From assembly GCA_030429105.1 (NCBI GenBank), contig JAUIDE010000004.1, positions 1-64,000 on the forward strand: 64,000 nucleotides of DNA, in the 5' to 3' direction. Both the position numbers and the translations under genes were made by a program. The first letter of the stretch is position 1, and every line of letters begins with the position of its first letter. The stretch is from Alphaproteobacteria bacterium (GTDB lineage Bacteria; Pseudomonadota; Alphaproteobacteria; Rhodobacterales; Rhodobacteraceae). Below are positions 42,920 to 51,600 of the stretch, one piece after another. Below the pieces are notes generated by a model, which saw only the letters and a list, made by a program, of their open reading frames with translations, ran no database searches and was not told the DNA's origin.

Positions 42920-43731
42920 CCGAAGCCGAGGAAGAGGCGCTGGCCGAGGCCTATGAGCGCGCGCTGGCGCTGGAGAAGGCCGGGGACCCGGCAGCCGCCG
43001 CGGCCTGGGCCGAGGTCCTGGCGCTCGACGAGAGGGACCCGGGCGGCGCCGCGCTCCGCCTCGCCGCGCTCGGCGCCGCCCCGGCGCCGGACCGCGCTGC
43101 CCCCGCCTATGTCGCCACGCTCTTCGACCAGCACGCGGAGGTCTTCGACGGCATCCTCGTCGATCAGCTCGAATACGGCGCGCCGATGCTGGCGCGCGAA
43201 CGGCTCCAGATGCTCGGCCTCGGCCCTTTCGGCGCGATGCTCGATCTCGGCTGCGGCACCGGCCTCGCGGCGGAGGCGCTGGAGGACATGACGGAGCGAC
43301 GAGTCGGGGTCGATCTCTCCGAGGGGATGATCGAGGTGGCGGGGGAGAAGGAACTCTACGACGATCTCTTCATCGGGGACGCGCTCCGATTTCTGGAGGA
43401 GACGGACGAGACCTGGGACATCGTGACGGGCATGGACCTCCTGCCCTATCTCGGGGATGTCGGCCCGCTCTTCCGCGCCGCGCGCGCCCGGCTCGCGCCC
43501 GGCGGGCTCTTTCTCTTCTCGACCGAGACCCTGCCCCAGGAGGCCTTCGCCGGCGCCGCCTGGCGGGTGACGCCGCACCAGCGCTTCGCCCATCGGGAGG
43601 CCGCGCTGCGGTCCCTCCTCGACAATGCGGGCTTCGAGACCGTGGAGGCGACGCTGATCGCCCTCCGGCTCGAATCAGGCGCCCCGATCGCCGGCCATCT
43701 CTTCATTGCGCGGGCGCGAGAGGCGGTTTGA
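42916..43731 (+). CDS. Class I SAM-dependent methyltransferase
   Basis: A 271-residue methyltransferase. Residues 1-55 look like one or two TPR-like helices ([36 protein letters not shown]), and the SAM-binding domain follows with [26 protein letters not shown] and [29 protein letters not shown]-methyltransferase fusions of this type are frequent in alphaproteobacteria; the substrate is not known. It overlaps folK by four bases and may be co-transcribed. Confidence 0.88.
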   Translation: MTEAEEEALAEAYERALALEKAGDPAAAAAWAEVLALDERDPGGAALRLAALGAAPAPDRAAPAYVATLFDQHAEVFDGILVDQLEYGAPMLARERLQMLGLGPFGAMLDLGCGTGLAAEALEDMTERRVGVDLSEGMIEVAGEKELYDDLFIGDALRFLEETDETWDIVTGMDLLPYLGDVGPLFRAARARLAPGGLFLFSTETLPQEAFAGAAWRVTPHQRFAHREAALRSLLDNAGFETVEATLIALRLESGAPIAGHLFIARAREAV

Positions 43732-43784
43732 CAGCGCCTGCGCAAGGCGGGAAAACACCGGCGACGCCTCAGGAGGGAATCCCC

Positions 43785-44480
43785 ATGAAGAAGGTCTATC
43801 CGGACGCCGCGGCCGCGCTCGACGGCCTCCTCTTCGACGGCATGACCATCGCCGCGGGCGGCTTCGGCCTCTGCGGCATCCCGGAACTGCTGATCGCCGC
43901 GATCCGCGATTCGGGGGTGAAGAACCTCACCGTCGCCTCCAACAACGCCGGGGTGGACGATTTCGGCCTCGGCCTTCTCCTCCAGACGCGACAGGTCAAG
44001 AAGATGATCTCCTCCTATGTCGGGGAGAATGCGGAGTTCATGCGCCAGTACCTCTCCGGTGAGCTTGAGCTGGAGTTTAACCCGCAGGGCACGCTGGCGG
44101 AGCGGATGCGCGCCGGCGGCGCCGGCATTCCGGGCTTCTACACCAAGACAGGCGTGGGCACCGTGATCGCGGAGGGCAAGGAGCTGAAGGAGTTCGACGG
44201 GCAGACGTATGTCCTCGAACGCGGGCTCGTGATGGACCTCGCCATCGTCAAGGCCTGGAAGGGCGACGACATGGGCAACCTCGTCTATCGAAAGACGGCG
44301 CGGAACTTCAATCCGCCGGCGGCGACATGCGGCAAGGTCTGCGTCGCCGAGGTGGAGGAGATCGTTCCGCGGGGCAGCCTCGACCCGGACATGATCCACA
44401 CGCCCGGCATCTACGTCCACCGCATCATCCAGGGGACGCACGAGAAGCGGATCGAGAACCGCACGGTGCGGGCCGCCTGA
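43785..44480 (+). CDS. scoA: 3-oxoacid CoA-transferase subunit A
   Basis: A 231-residue alpha subunit of succinyl-CoA:3-ketoacid CoA-transferase. It begins [34 protein letters not shown], the standard class I CoA-transferase start, with [33 protein letters not shown] and [10 protein letters not shown] following. AGGAGGG stands before the ATG. The enzyme activates acetoacetate or other 3-oxoacids for degradation, useful in polyhydroxybutyrate or ketone turnover. The beta subunit lies 672 bases downstream, separated by a small membrane protein gene. Confidence 0.94.
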   Translation: MKKVYPDAAAALDGLLFDGMTIAAGGFGLCGIPELLIAAIRDSGVKNLTVASNNAGVDDFGLGLLLQTRQVKKMISSYVGENAEFMRQYLSGELELEFNPQGTLAERMRAGGAGIPGFYTKTGVGTVIAEGKELKEFDGQTYVLERGLVMDLAIVKAWKGDDMGNLVYRKTARNFNPPAATCGKVCVAEVEEIVPRGSLDPDMIHTPGIYVHRIIQGTHEKRIENRTVRAA

Positions 44481-44484
44481 GCCG

Positions 44485-45069
44485 ATGGGGCGGCGGCTCC
44501 TCTGGCTCGCCGTCCTGCTCCTCCTCGTCGGCCTCTGCTGGTACGGCTTCCGCGAAGCTGGGCGGGACTACCTCGCCTTCTGGCTCGGCTCCGGGCCGCT
44601 GATCGGCCTCGCCACCATCGCCATCGGCTTCGCCTGGGGCGGGGTGGACCGGAACGCCGGGCTCGTCTCCGCCGATCCTGCGGTCTATGCCGGCGCAGCG
44701 ATGCAGCTGGCGGGCCTGCCGCTCTTCGTCTTTGGCGGGCACATGCGCGCGCGGGGCACCGCGATTTCGGCATGGGACCGGCTGGTCGCCCTACCCCTTG
44801 CGCTCATCTATCTTGGCGCGATGCTCGGCTGGCTCCTGCTCATCGCGCCGGCGCAATATTTCGCCTTCCTCCTCTTCGGCGCCCCCTCCCGCATCGCGCT
44901 CGCCTCCGGCTGGCGGGGCGCGGCGCGGCTGGAGCGGGGGCGGCTCGACATGATCGAGGGGGCCGCGCCGCCGCCCGGCTACTGGGACGCGACGATGCGG
45001 GAAAAGCCGGTCTCCCTCGCCTCAGCCTTCCTCGCCGCCGGGCTCGGCCTCGCCGCTTTTCTCGGCTGA
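44485..45069 (+). CDS. Hypothetical membrane protein between scoA and scoB
   Basis: A 194-residue protein I do not recognise. Hydrophobic segments lie at about residues 4-22, 33-51, 67-85, 100-130 (possibly two) and 177-193. A polar region between about 135 and 172 contains [27 protein letters not shown]. The gene starts five bases after the scoA stop, and scoB follows 83 bases later with its own ribosome site, so it seems inserted into the CoA-transferase operon. No transport or enzyme motif seen. Confidence 0.72.
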   Translation: MGRRLLWLAVLLLLVGLCWYGFREAGRDYLAFWLGSGPLIGLATIAIGFAWGGVDRNAGLVSADPAVYAGAAMQLAGLPLFVFGGHMRARGTAISAWDRLVALPLALIYLGAMLGWLLLIAPAQYFAFLLFGAPSRIALASGWRGAARLERGRLDMIEGAAPPPGYWDATMREKPVSLASAFLAAGLGLAAFLG

Positions 45070-45152
45070 GAGCGGCCTCGCGCGGCGGCGCGGAATGTGG
45101 GAAACAGCGCGGGAGCAGAATCGGCGGCCGCGCCGCGACGAAGGAGAACGGG

Positions 45153-45782
45153 ATGCCCTGGGACCGGAACCAGATGGCGGCGCGCGCCGCGCAGGAATTG
45201 CAGGACGGGACCTGCGTCAATCTCGGCATCGGCATTCCCACCCTCGTTTCTAACCACATTCCCGCGGGCGTCGATGTGACGTTGCAATCCGAGAACGGGA
45301 TGCTCGGCATGGGCCCGTTCCCGACAGAGGACGCGGTGGACCCTGACCTCATCAACGCCGGCAAGCAGACCATAACCGAGCTCGACCGGACGGCTTATTT
45401 CGACAGCGCGACGAGCTTCGGCATGATCCGCGGCGGCAAGATCGCGATGGCGATCCTCGGCGCGATGGAAGTGTCGGAGACGGGCGACCTCGCCAACTGG
45501 ATGATCCCCGGCAAGCTCGTGAAGGGTATGGGCGGGGCGATGGATCTCGTCGCCGGTGTCGGCCGCGTCGTCGTCATCATGGATCATGCAAACAAGGCCG
45601 GAGAGTCGAAACTCCTCAAGGAATGCACACTCCCGCTCACGGGCAAGGGCGTGGTGGACCGGATCATAACCAATCTCGGCGTCTTCGATGTGGTTCCCGG
45701 CGGGCTGAAGCTCGTGGAGCTGGCCGAGGGCGTGACGATGGAGGAAGTCGAGCGGCTGACCGAGGCGACGCTCGTCAGTTAG
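45153..45782 (+). CDS. scoB: 3-oxoacid CoA-transferase subunit B
   Basis: A 209-residue beta subunit that supplies the catalytic glutamate, seen in [14 protein letters not shown] (the SENG motif). Other signatures are [31 protein letters not shown] at the N terminus and [39 protein letters not shown] near the end. AAGGAG precedes the ATG. With ScoA it forms a heteromeric transferase moving CoA from succinyl-CoA to acetoacetate. The final eight bases overlap the lytic transglycosylase gene on the opposite strand. Confidence 0.95.
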   Translation: MPWDRNQMAARAAQELQDGTCVNLGIGIPTLVSNHIPAGVDVTLQSENGMLGMGPFPTEDAVDPDLINAGKQTITELDRTAYFDSATSFGMIRGGKIAMAILGAMEVSETGDLANWMIPGKLVKGMGGAMDLVAGVGRVVVIMDHANKAGESKLLKECTLPLTGKGVVDRIITNLGVFDVVPGGLKLVELAEGVTMEEVERLTEATLVS

Positions 45783-47184
45783 CCCGCTCCGCCATGATGC
45801 AGGGCGCGCGCGGCCCCTCCGGCGGCGCAAGGCAGAGCGCGCGAGCCTCGTGATAATAGCCGAGGACGACGGGGACATAGTCTCGCGTCTCCCGGTCCTC
45901 TGGAACGCCGCCCTGCTCGACCACGGCCCGCTCGCCCGCAGCATATCCGGCGAGCGCCAGAACCTCGTCCTCCCCGAACCGGGCGAGGAGGCGGGAGAGG
46001 TGGTCCGCCGCGCCTCGGATGTTCTCCGCCGGGTCTGACAGGTCGGCGACGCCGAGCCGCGCCGCATCCCCCGGCAGAAGGAGGCCGAGACCGCGCCGCC
46101 CGCCCGGCCCTTTCGCTTCCGGATCGCCGCCGCTTTCCGCCGCGACGAGGGCGACGAGCAGCGCCTCCGAAAGCTGCGCGCCCCGCGCCGCAGCGGCGAT
46201 TTCGGCGCGCCACAGGTCCGCCACTTCGGCCGCCTTCGCGCGGAGGATCTGCGCGCCGATCCTTTCCGCGGCCGCGGCGGCGAGGGCCGGGGTGCGGGCC
46301 GGGTCCGCCGCCTCCAGCCCCGGCGCGACGCCTTGCCAGAACCAGTCCCCGCGCGGCGCGCGGGCGGAGGCCGCCGCGCCGACGCCAGAGTTCTGGGGCG
46401 GGCGTCGCGGCGCGGCGGTTAGCGCGCAGTCCGCTCGCGGCCCGGGGGGCGCGGGAAGGCAGATCGCCCGCGCTTCGTGGAAATAGGAGAGGACGATCGG
46501 AACATAGTCCCGCGTCTCGTCGAAGGGCGGTACGCCGCCGTTGCGCACCACCGCGTTTTCTCCGGCATTGTAGCCGGCGAGGGCGAGGAGCGCGTCCTCC
46601 TCGAACATGGAAAGCAGGAAAGAGAGATAGGCCGCGGCGCCGCGCAGGTTCTCGGTCGGGTCGTATGAATCCTGAACTCCGAATCGCTGTGCGGTGGCCG
46701 GCATGAGCTGGCCGAGACCCTGCGCGCCGGCATGGCTCACAGCACGCGGGTTGCCCGCGCTTTCCGCCGCGACCAGCGCGGCGAGGAGGGCAGGGGAGAC
46801 CTTGGCGGCCTGCGCCGCGGTCTCGATTTCTCCCTTCCAGGCCCCGGCCACGGCCTCGATCCGGGCCCGTTCGGCCGAACCGGCGAGCCGGGACGCGGCG
46901 GCGGCGAGCGGAAGGAGGCGAGAAGGATCCGCCGCTTCCGCTCCCGAGTCGGCGACGTTCCAGAACCATGCGTGCGCCTGACCGCCACCACGCCGACCCG
47001 GCGGGGAGGATCGCGCCGTGGGCGCTCCGGTGACGGTGACGGTGATCCGCTTCCGGGCGCCCGCCGCCGGCGGTTTGACCACCTTGAAGCTCCGCGCGCC
47101 GGCCGTCTCCGCCGACGCCGGGCCGACCCCGCCGGGCGGCGCGAGCGCGAGCAGTGCGAGCAAGAGCAACGCGCGAATCAGCAT
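45775..47184 (-). CDS. Lytic transglycosylase with two tandem SLT domains
   Basis: A 469-residue exported protein: signal peptide about residues 1-25 (ending ASA), then two copies of a roughly 190-residue unit. Unit 1 (about 73-262) has WFWNVADSG, catalytic E141 in [15 protein letters not shown] at 156-162 and YNAGE at 205-209. Unit 2 (about 281-462) repeats these as [10 protein letters not shown]350 in [15 protein letters not shown] at 365-371 and YAAGE at 414-418. The catalytic Glu is kept in both, but unit 2 lost the Gln of GLGQLMP and the Asn of YNAGE. It should cleave peptidoglycan in the periplasm. It is divergent from the flp pilin gene, so a role in opening the wall for the Tad apparatus is plausible. 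Confidence 0.9.
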   Translation of the reverse strand: MLIRALLLLALLALAPPGGVGPASAETAGARSFKVVKPPAAGARKRITVTVTGAPTARSSPPGRRGGGQAHAWFWNVADSGAEAADPSRLLPLAAAASRLAGSAERARIEAVAGAWKGEIETAAQAAKVSPALLAALVAAESAGNPRAVSHAGAQGLGQLMPATAQRFGVQDSYDPTENLRGAAAYLSFLLSMFEEDALLALAGYNAGENAVVRNGGVPPFDETRDYVPIVLSYFHEARAICLPAPPGPRADCALTAAPRRPPQNSGVGAAASARAPRGDWFWQGVAPGLEAADPARTPALAAAAAERIGAQILRAKAAEVADLWRAEIAAAARGAQLSEALLVALVAAESGGDPEAKGPGGRRGLGLLLPGDAARLGVADLSDPAENIRGAADHLSRLLARFGEDEVLALAGYAAGERAVVEQGGVPEDRETRDYVPVVLGYYHEARALCLAPPEGPRAPCIMAERAN

Positions 47185-47582
47185 ATGTCGGCCTCCTGCA
47201 TTCGCGCATCAGCGTCCGGACAGGCGGAATTCCAAGCTTCGCGCAGCATGAAGCGGCTCCATTCATGCATTTGCGCATCCTTCACGAATGGCGGAGTCGG
47301 TTCGCCGCGGCCCGCACGTCAAGACAGAGGTATGATATATATAGAGAAAATGATGAATCCTGATCGCTTGGGCGGCAAGATGGGCTCCATCCGCGCAAAA
47401 TCCGACGAATATGTTAATTTGGCGCCGAAAGAACGAAGTGCTATTTCTCACATCGGAAGCGCGGCGGACGCCCCAGTGGGTGGGGTTCCGGCGGCGGGCC
47501 TGGGCGATCTGGTTGTTCCTGTCCATGTCTCCGTCGGATCGTTCGGGCGCGTTTGCCTGTGTCTAGCATGTGGAGGGAGTAC
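47185..47582. other. Intergenic region between the transglycosylase and flp genes
   Basis: A 398-base gap with no convincing gene. It separates two divergent genes and should hold both promoters. The stretch at 47320-47460 is much richer in A and T than the surroundings, with TATGATATATATAG from 47331, and a TATGAT at 47331-47336 would suit a plus-strand -10 box; no good -35 is seen 16-18 bases upstream. The palindromic TTGGCGCC lies at 47419-47426. Open frames crossing this part lack ribosome sites and family features. A small RNA cannot be excluded. Confidence 0.5.
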
Positions 47583-47879
47583 ATGCGCATGTCTTTCAAA
47601 GCTTTCCGGCGCTTCGGCGCCAACGAATCCGGCGCCGTGACGGTTGACTGGGTCGCGCTGACCGCTGCGGTCGTCGTGATCGGCATCGGCCTCGCCTACG
47701 CCATCTTCGGCGACGGGACGACCGGCGTCGGCGGCCTCGTGACCAACCTCACGACCGAGATCAACCAGGCGGCGGGCAACCTCGCGGGCGCCGTGCCCGA
47801 CGCCCTGCCGGATCCGGCCGGCGGCGGCGGCGGCGCGGGCGCGGGCGGCGAGACCACCGGAGAGACCACCGGCGGCTGA
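47583..47879 (+). CDS. flp: Flp-family type IVb pilin
   Basis: A 98-residue pilin precursor, main subunit of the Tad pilus. Prepilin peptidase would cut after G17 (NESG|AVTVDW), leaving a hydrophobic helix at about residues 18-43. Position +5 is Asp rather than the usual Glu. The tail from about residue 78 is a Gly/Ala repeat followed by two GETTG copies. GGAGGG at 47572-47577 is spaced five bases from the ATG at 47583; ATG at 47589 is a second option. It is the first gene of the tad locus, and as the most needed product is likely expressed most strongly from the AT-rich region upstream. Confidence 0.92.
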   Translation: MRMSFKAFRRFGANESGAVTVDWVALTAAVVVIGIGLAYAIFGDGTTGVGGLVTNLTTEINQAAGNLAGAVPDALPDPAGGGGGAGAGGETTGETTGG

Positions 47880-47918
47880 GCTCGATCCCCCGTTCCGGTT
47901 CGTCTTTTCGCCATGATC

Positions 47919-47932
47919 GCGTCATATGACGC
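47919..47932. promoter_or_regulatory. 14-base palindrome between flp and cpaB
   Basis: GCGTCATATGACGC is a perfect palindrome in the 78-base flp-cpaB gap. It is flanked by CCCGTTCC (47889-47896) and GGAACGGG (47947-47954), which can pair to enclose it. It may be a binding site for a regulator of the assembly genes or an RNA structure that separates pilin from assembly-gene expression. Confidence 0.4.
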
Positions 47933-47957
47933 AGCGAGCGGATAGGGGAACGGGCCC

Positions 47958-48782
47958 ATGCGGATCATCGCGGTCATCATCCTGATCTTCGGCGTCGCCC
48001 TTGCGGGCGGCGCCGTCTTCTTTGCCGCCGAACGCTATGCGGCGATCGAGGCGGCGCTGGCGCAGAAGGCGGCGGAGGCTGCGCGGTCCACCGCCCCGGC
48101 GATCCCCACGAAACCCATGGTCGTGGCGACGCGCGCGCTCCGCTCCGGCGAACAGCTGACGCCGGACGCCACGAGGATCGTCGATTTCCCGGAAGACGCC
48201 GCTCCCGCAAACGGCTTCGCCACGGCCGAGGAACTCTTCGGCGACGGGCGCGAGGCGCGAATCGTGCTGCGCGCGATCGAGCCGCAGGAACCGATTCTCA
48301 AGACGAAGGTCACCGGCTTCGGCGAGCGGGCGACCATGGCGGCGCAACTCACACCCGGCATGCGCGCCTTTACACTCCGTATCGACGCGGTGACTGGCGT
48401 CGCGGGTTTCCTCCTGCCGAACGACCGGGTGGACGTGTTCATGACCCGGACGGACCGGGACGGGCTGACCTCCAACCTCATCATGCAGAACGTCAAGGTC
48501 ATAGCAGTCGACCAGTTCGCCGACCAGGACGCGAACCGCGCGCGCCTCGCTCGCACCGCGACGGTCGAGGTTTCCCCCGAGGATGCGCAGAAACTGGCGC
48601 TCGCGCAGCAGATCGGCCGCATCTCCCTCGGCCTCCGTCAGATCGACGAGAATGACGTCATGGAGGATGCGCGGCCGGTCGACATCAAGGATTTGCTGAA
48701 CGAGGAAGAGGCCCCGCCGGCGCCGGCGACCCCGCAGAGGCGTCTCTGTGTGCGCAAGGGGATTGACCTGATCTGTGAATAG
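47958..48782 (+). CDS. cpaB: Flp pilus assembly protein CpaB
   Basis: A 274-residue protein with an N-terminal membrane helix (about residues 1-23) and a SAF domain at about 50-115 (MVVATRALRSGEQLTPDATRIVDFP, then LRAIEPQEPILKTKVTG), as in CpaB/RcpC. The following RcpC-like part contains AFTLRIDAVTGVAGFLLPNDRVDVFMTR. CpaB proteins are periplasmic and thought to link the secretin to the wall and inner-membrane platform. The C-terminal tail ends with two cysteines in RRLCVRKGIDLICE, which could form a disulfide. cpaC follows after 121 bases. Confidence 0.94.
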   Translation: MRIIAVIILIFGVALAGGAVFFAAERYAAIEAALAQKAAEAARSTAPAIPTKPMVVATRALRSGEQLTPDATRIVDFPEDAAPANGFATAEELFGDGREARIVLRAIEPQEPILKTKVTGFGERATMAAQLTPGMRAFTLRIDAVTGVAGFLLPNDRVDVFMTRTDRDGLTSNLIMQNVKVIAVDQFADQDANRARLARTATVEVSPEDAQKLALAQQIGRISLGLRQIDENDVMEDARPVDIKDLLNEEEAPPAPATPQRRLCVRKGIDLICE

Positions 48783-48903
48783 CCTCTCGCGGCGCAGCAT
48801 TAAGGAAGCGTTGTAACTCACAGTTTCGCTTGCGTTTTCTGATTTCGTCGATAGGGTTGCCTCTGTCGGGCGCCTCGCGCCCATCCGAACCGGGGTTGCA
48901 GCC

Positions 48904-50367
48904 ATGCGCCTTCGCCGCCTTTTCGTGGCGCTCATCCTCGCCTTGCCGCCGCTCGCGATGACGGCGGAGAGCGCCGTGGCGCAGGCCGGAAACGTGCTTC
49001 GCGCCGCCCGCGGCGTCGCCTCGGACGATGTGACCGTCTTCGTCAACCGCGCCATCGTTCTCGAGAGCGCGCAGCGCTTCACCGAGGTTTCCGTTGCGAA
49101 TCCGGCGATTGCGGACGTCGCGGCGCTTTCGGACCAGACGATCTACATTCTCGGCAAGGCCACCGGCGTCACCACGCTGACGCTGCTCGGGGAGGCCGGG
49201 CGGCTCATCACCAATGTGGACGTCAAGGTCACGCCCGACCTTTCCGAGTTCAAGCAGCGTCTGCGCGAGGTGCTGCCGACCGAGCGGATCGACGTGCGTG
49301 AGGCGAATGGCGGGGTGATTCTCTCCGGCGTCGTCTCCGGCGCGCGGAAGATCGAGACGGCGATGAATCTCGCCGCGCGTTATGCGGGGGACAACGTCTC
49401 CAATCTGATGACCGTCGGCGGCACGCAGCAGGTGATGCTCAAGATCCGGTTCGCGGAGATGCAGCGCTCGGCGGCGAAGAGCCTCGGGTTCAACATCAAC
49501 GCCGTCTTCGGCGGCAACAACTTCGGCGGCGGGGTCCGGACGGGCGACAGCGTCCAGTTCCAGAACACCAATCCCCGCCTGACCGGGCAGCCGAACATTC
49601 CGAGCGTGAACAATCCCGGTTCGCTCAACTCGCTCGGAACCTCCGGCTTCAACGCAGGGTCCTTCGGGATCGGAAGCTTCTTCGTCGATCTTGGCGGCGT
49701 CGCGCTCGACGTGCTGCTGAACGCGCTGGAGAACAAGGGGCTCGCGCGTTCCCTCGCCGAGCCCAACCTCGTCGCGCTCTCGGGAGACACGGCGAGCTTC
49801 CTCGCGGGCGGCGAGGTGCCGATCCCCGTCTCGGACGAGGAGGGCGGGATCACGGTCGAGTTCAAGCCCTTTGGCGTCGGCCTCTCCTTCACGCCCACCG
49901 TGGTGGACGAGGACCTCATCAATCTTGAACTGGAGACAGAGGTCTCCTCGCTCGACACCTCCATCCAGATCTTGATCGCAGGCACCCCTCTCACTGGCTT
50001 CTCGACGCGGCGGGCGCGGACGACGGTGGAGCTGCGGGACGGGCAGAGCATCGCCATCGCCGGCCTCCTGCAGGAGAACTTCACCGACGGCAAGTCGCAG
50101 GTGCCGTTCCTCGGAGACCTGCCGATCCTCGGCACGCTCTTTCGCAGCGCGAACTTCAACCGGAACCAGACCGAACTCGTCATCATCGTGACGCCGGTGC
50201 TCGTCACCCCGGTTGACGCCGGGGAGCGGCTGTCCCTGCCGACGGACCGGGTGCGCCTGCCCAACGAGCAGGAACTGTTCCTGCTCGGCGAGGTGGAAGG
50301 GCGCGGCGTGGCGCCGGAAGTCGCCAGCCAGGATTTCGACGGGCCCTTCGGCTACATTCTGGAGTGA
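48904..50367 (+). CDS. cpaC: Tad pilus secretin CpaC (RcpA)
   Basis: A 487-residue outer-membrane secretin of the type II/III family. Signal peptide about residues 1-27 (ending AVAQA); a pilus N-terminal domain at about 40-110 (DVTVFVNRAIVLESAQRFTEV); a BON-like segment near 120-175; and the secretin core from about 245, with DVLLNALENKGLARSLAEPNLVALSGDTASFLAGGEVPIPVSDEEGG and the C-terminal LVIIVTPVLVTPV. It forms the pilus exit channel. The 121-base gap from cpaB may contain a second promoter; no clear boxes were identified. Confidence 0.96.
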   Translation: MRLRRLFVALILALPPLAMTAESAVAQAGNVLRAARGVASDDVTVFVNRAIVLESAQRFTEVSVANPAIADVAALSDQTIYILGKATGVTTLTLLGEAGRLITNVDVKVTPDLSEFKQRLREVLPTERIDVREANGGVILSGVVSGARKIETAMNLAARYAGDNVSNLMTVGGTQQVMLKIRFAEMQRSAAKSLGFNINAVFGGNNFGGGVRTGDSVQFQNTNPRLTGQPNIPSVNNPGSLNSLGTSGFNAGSFGIGSFFVDLGGVALDVLLNALENKGLARSLAEPNLVALSGDTASFLAGGEVPIPVSDEEGGITVEFKPFGVGLSFTPTVVDEDLINLELETEVSSLDTSIQILIAGTPLTGFSTRRARTTVELRDGQSIAIAGLLQENFTDGKSQVPFLGDLPILGTLFRSANFNRNQTELVIIVTPVLVTPVDAGERLSLPTDRVRLPNEQELFLLGEVEGRGVAPEVASQDFDGPFGYILE

Positions 50368-50372
50368 CGGCG

Positions 50373-51014
50373 ATGCGCATCCTCTCCCTTCTCGCCGGGG
50401 CCGCGCTCCTCGCCGGATGCACGACGGAGGTGGGCCTGCACGAGAACGCGGCGGCGACCTTCGGCGGCGCCTATCAGCGCAACGAACTCATCCAGTCCGC
50501 CGCCTGGCGGCGCGGCCGCTTCCTCGAAGCCGAGCGCGCCCGATTCGCGGCCGAGACGCCCGCGACCGTGACCTTCGCCTTCGACAGCGCCGCGCTCGCC
50601 GCCGAGGCGCGCGCTGCGCTCGACGCCCAGGCGCAGTGGCTCGCCCGTAATCCGGACATCAGGGTGCGAATCGCCGGCCATACCGATCTCGTGGGCGGCG
50701 AGGCGTATAATGACCGGCTCGGCCTGCGGCGCGCGAGGGCGGCGGCGCGGCATCTCACGCTTCGCGGCGTGGAGCGGAGCCGGATCGACGCGGTTGAGAG
50801 CTTCGGCGAGCGGGAGCCTGTCGTGGCCACGGAAGAGCGGGAGCGCCGGAACCGGCGGGCGGAGACGTCCGTGGCGGGCTTCGTTCACGGTTTCGTAGGC
50901 GACGGAATGGATGGCCGCCGCGCCGCTTTGATGTATACCCGCTACAGGACCGACAGTGTCGAGCCGCCGGCGAGCGCGAACACCACGACGGTGTCCACGG
51001 GCGGCGGCGGCTGA
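50373..51014 (+). CDS. OmpA-like lipoprotein in the CpaD position of the tad locus
   Basis: A 213-residue lipoprotein with lipobox LLAGC (Cys at residue 16). The C-terminal OmpA domain (about 66-170) includes TFAFDSAALAAEARAALDAQAQWL, RIAGHTDLVGGEAYNDRLGLRRARAAARHL, and ERRNRRAE. In Caulobacter the corresponding gene is cpaD, a lipoprotein of different sequence; an OmpA-domain protein here is a known Rhodobacterales pattern. It probably ties the secretin to peptidoglycan or serves as its pilotin. The C terminus is a Ser/Thr/Gly-rich tail. It is followed by two pseudopilin genes. Confidence 0.85.
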   Translation: MRILSLLAGAALLAGCTTEVGLHENAAATFGGAYQRNELIQSAAWRRGRFLEAERARFAAETPATVTFAFDSAALAAEARAALDAQAQWLARNPDIRVRIAGHTDLVGGEAYNDRLGLRRARAAARHLTLRGVERSRIDAVESFGEREPVVATEERERRNRRAETSVAGFVHGFVGDGMDGRRAALMYTRYRTDSVEPPASANTTTVSTGGGG

Positions 51015-51066
51015 GACAGGACGACGGAGCCGCGCCCCTCCGGTACGGGCGCGATCGGGGTGTGAG

Positions 51067-51600
51067 ATGGCGCCTGGTGCGAGGCGGAAGAGCGGGTTGC
51101 GCGAGCGCGTCCTGAAGCGGGCCGCGCCAGCCTTCGCCTGCCTGCGCCGCTTCTTCGGCGATGAGCGCGCCTCAGTGACGGTGGACTTCGTCATTTCCAT
51201 ACCGATCCTGCTCGCCGTTCTTGTTCTGACCACGGAATATGGGCGAATGCTCCAGATGCGTTCGACCTTGGAGAACGCTGTCGCGGACGCCGCGCGTTAT
51301 CTGAGCCGCGTGCCGCTCGACGCTTCGGGCGCCGCCTTCCCCGCCTCCGTCGTCGAGATGGCGGAGGGGCTCATCGTCTCACGCGTCAACACGCCTTATC
51401 TCGCCATCGCCGCGCCCGTGGTCGGCGACTCGGGCGGCGTGACGACCGTGCGGCTTTCCGCCGCGGCCGGGGTCCCGACGCCGGCGCTCGGGATTCTCGC
51501 CATCTTCGGGTCGAAGACGAATGCGGACGGGTTGCCGATCGAGGATATCGAGGGGCTCGTCATCACCGCTTCCGAGACAGTGCGGCATTTCGGACGATGA
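51067..51600 (+). CDS. TadE-type pseudopilin, first copy
   Basis: A 177-residue prepilin-like protein of the TadE/TadF class. After a basic N terminus, the cleavage region reads DERA|SVTVDFVISIPILLAVL, giving Ala at -1 and Asp at +5, and the hydrophobic helix spans about residues 40-60. The rest is periplasmic. TadE/F proteins are minor pilins needed for Flp assembly. The ATG at 51067 was taken because the family N terminus starts just before the helix. It overlaps the second TadE-like gene by four bases. Confidence 0.88.
   Translation: MAPGARRKSGLRERVLKRAAPAFACLRRFFGDERASVTVDFVISIPILLAVLVLTTEYGRMLQMRSTLENAVADAARYLSRVPLDASGAAFPASVVEMAEGLIVSRVNTPYLAIAAPVVGDSGGVTTVRLSAAAGVPTPALGILAIFGSKTNADGLPIEDIEGLVITASETVRHFGR

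Noticed and set aside
47331-47336. TATGAT as the flp promoter -10
   Set aside because: Good hexamer but no supporting -35, and the distance to the flp start (about 250 bases) would imply a long leader; kept only as a remark in the intergenic entry.
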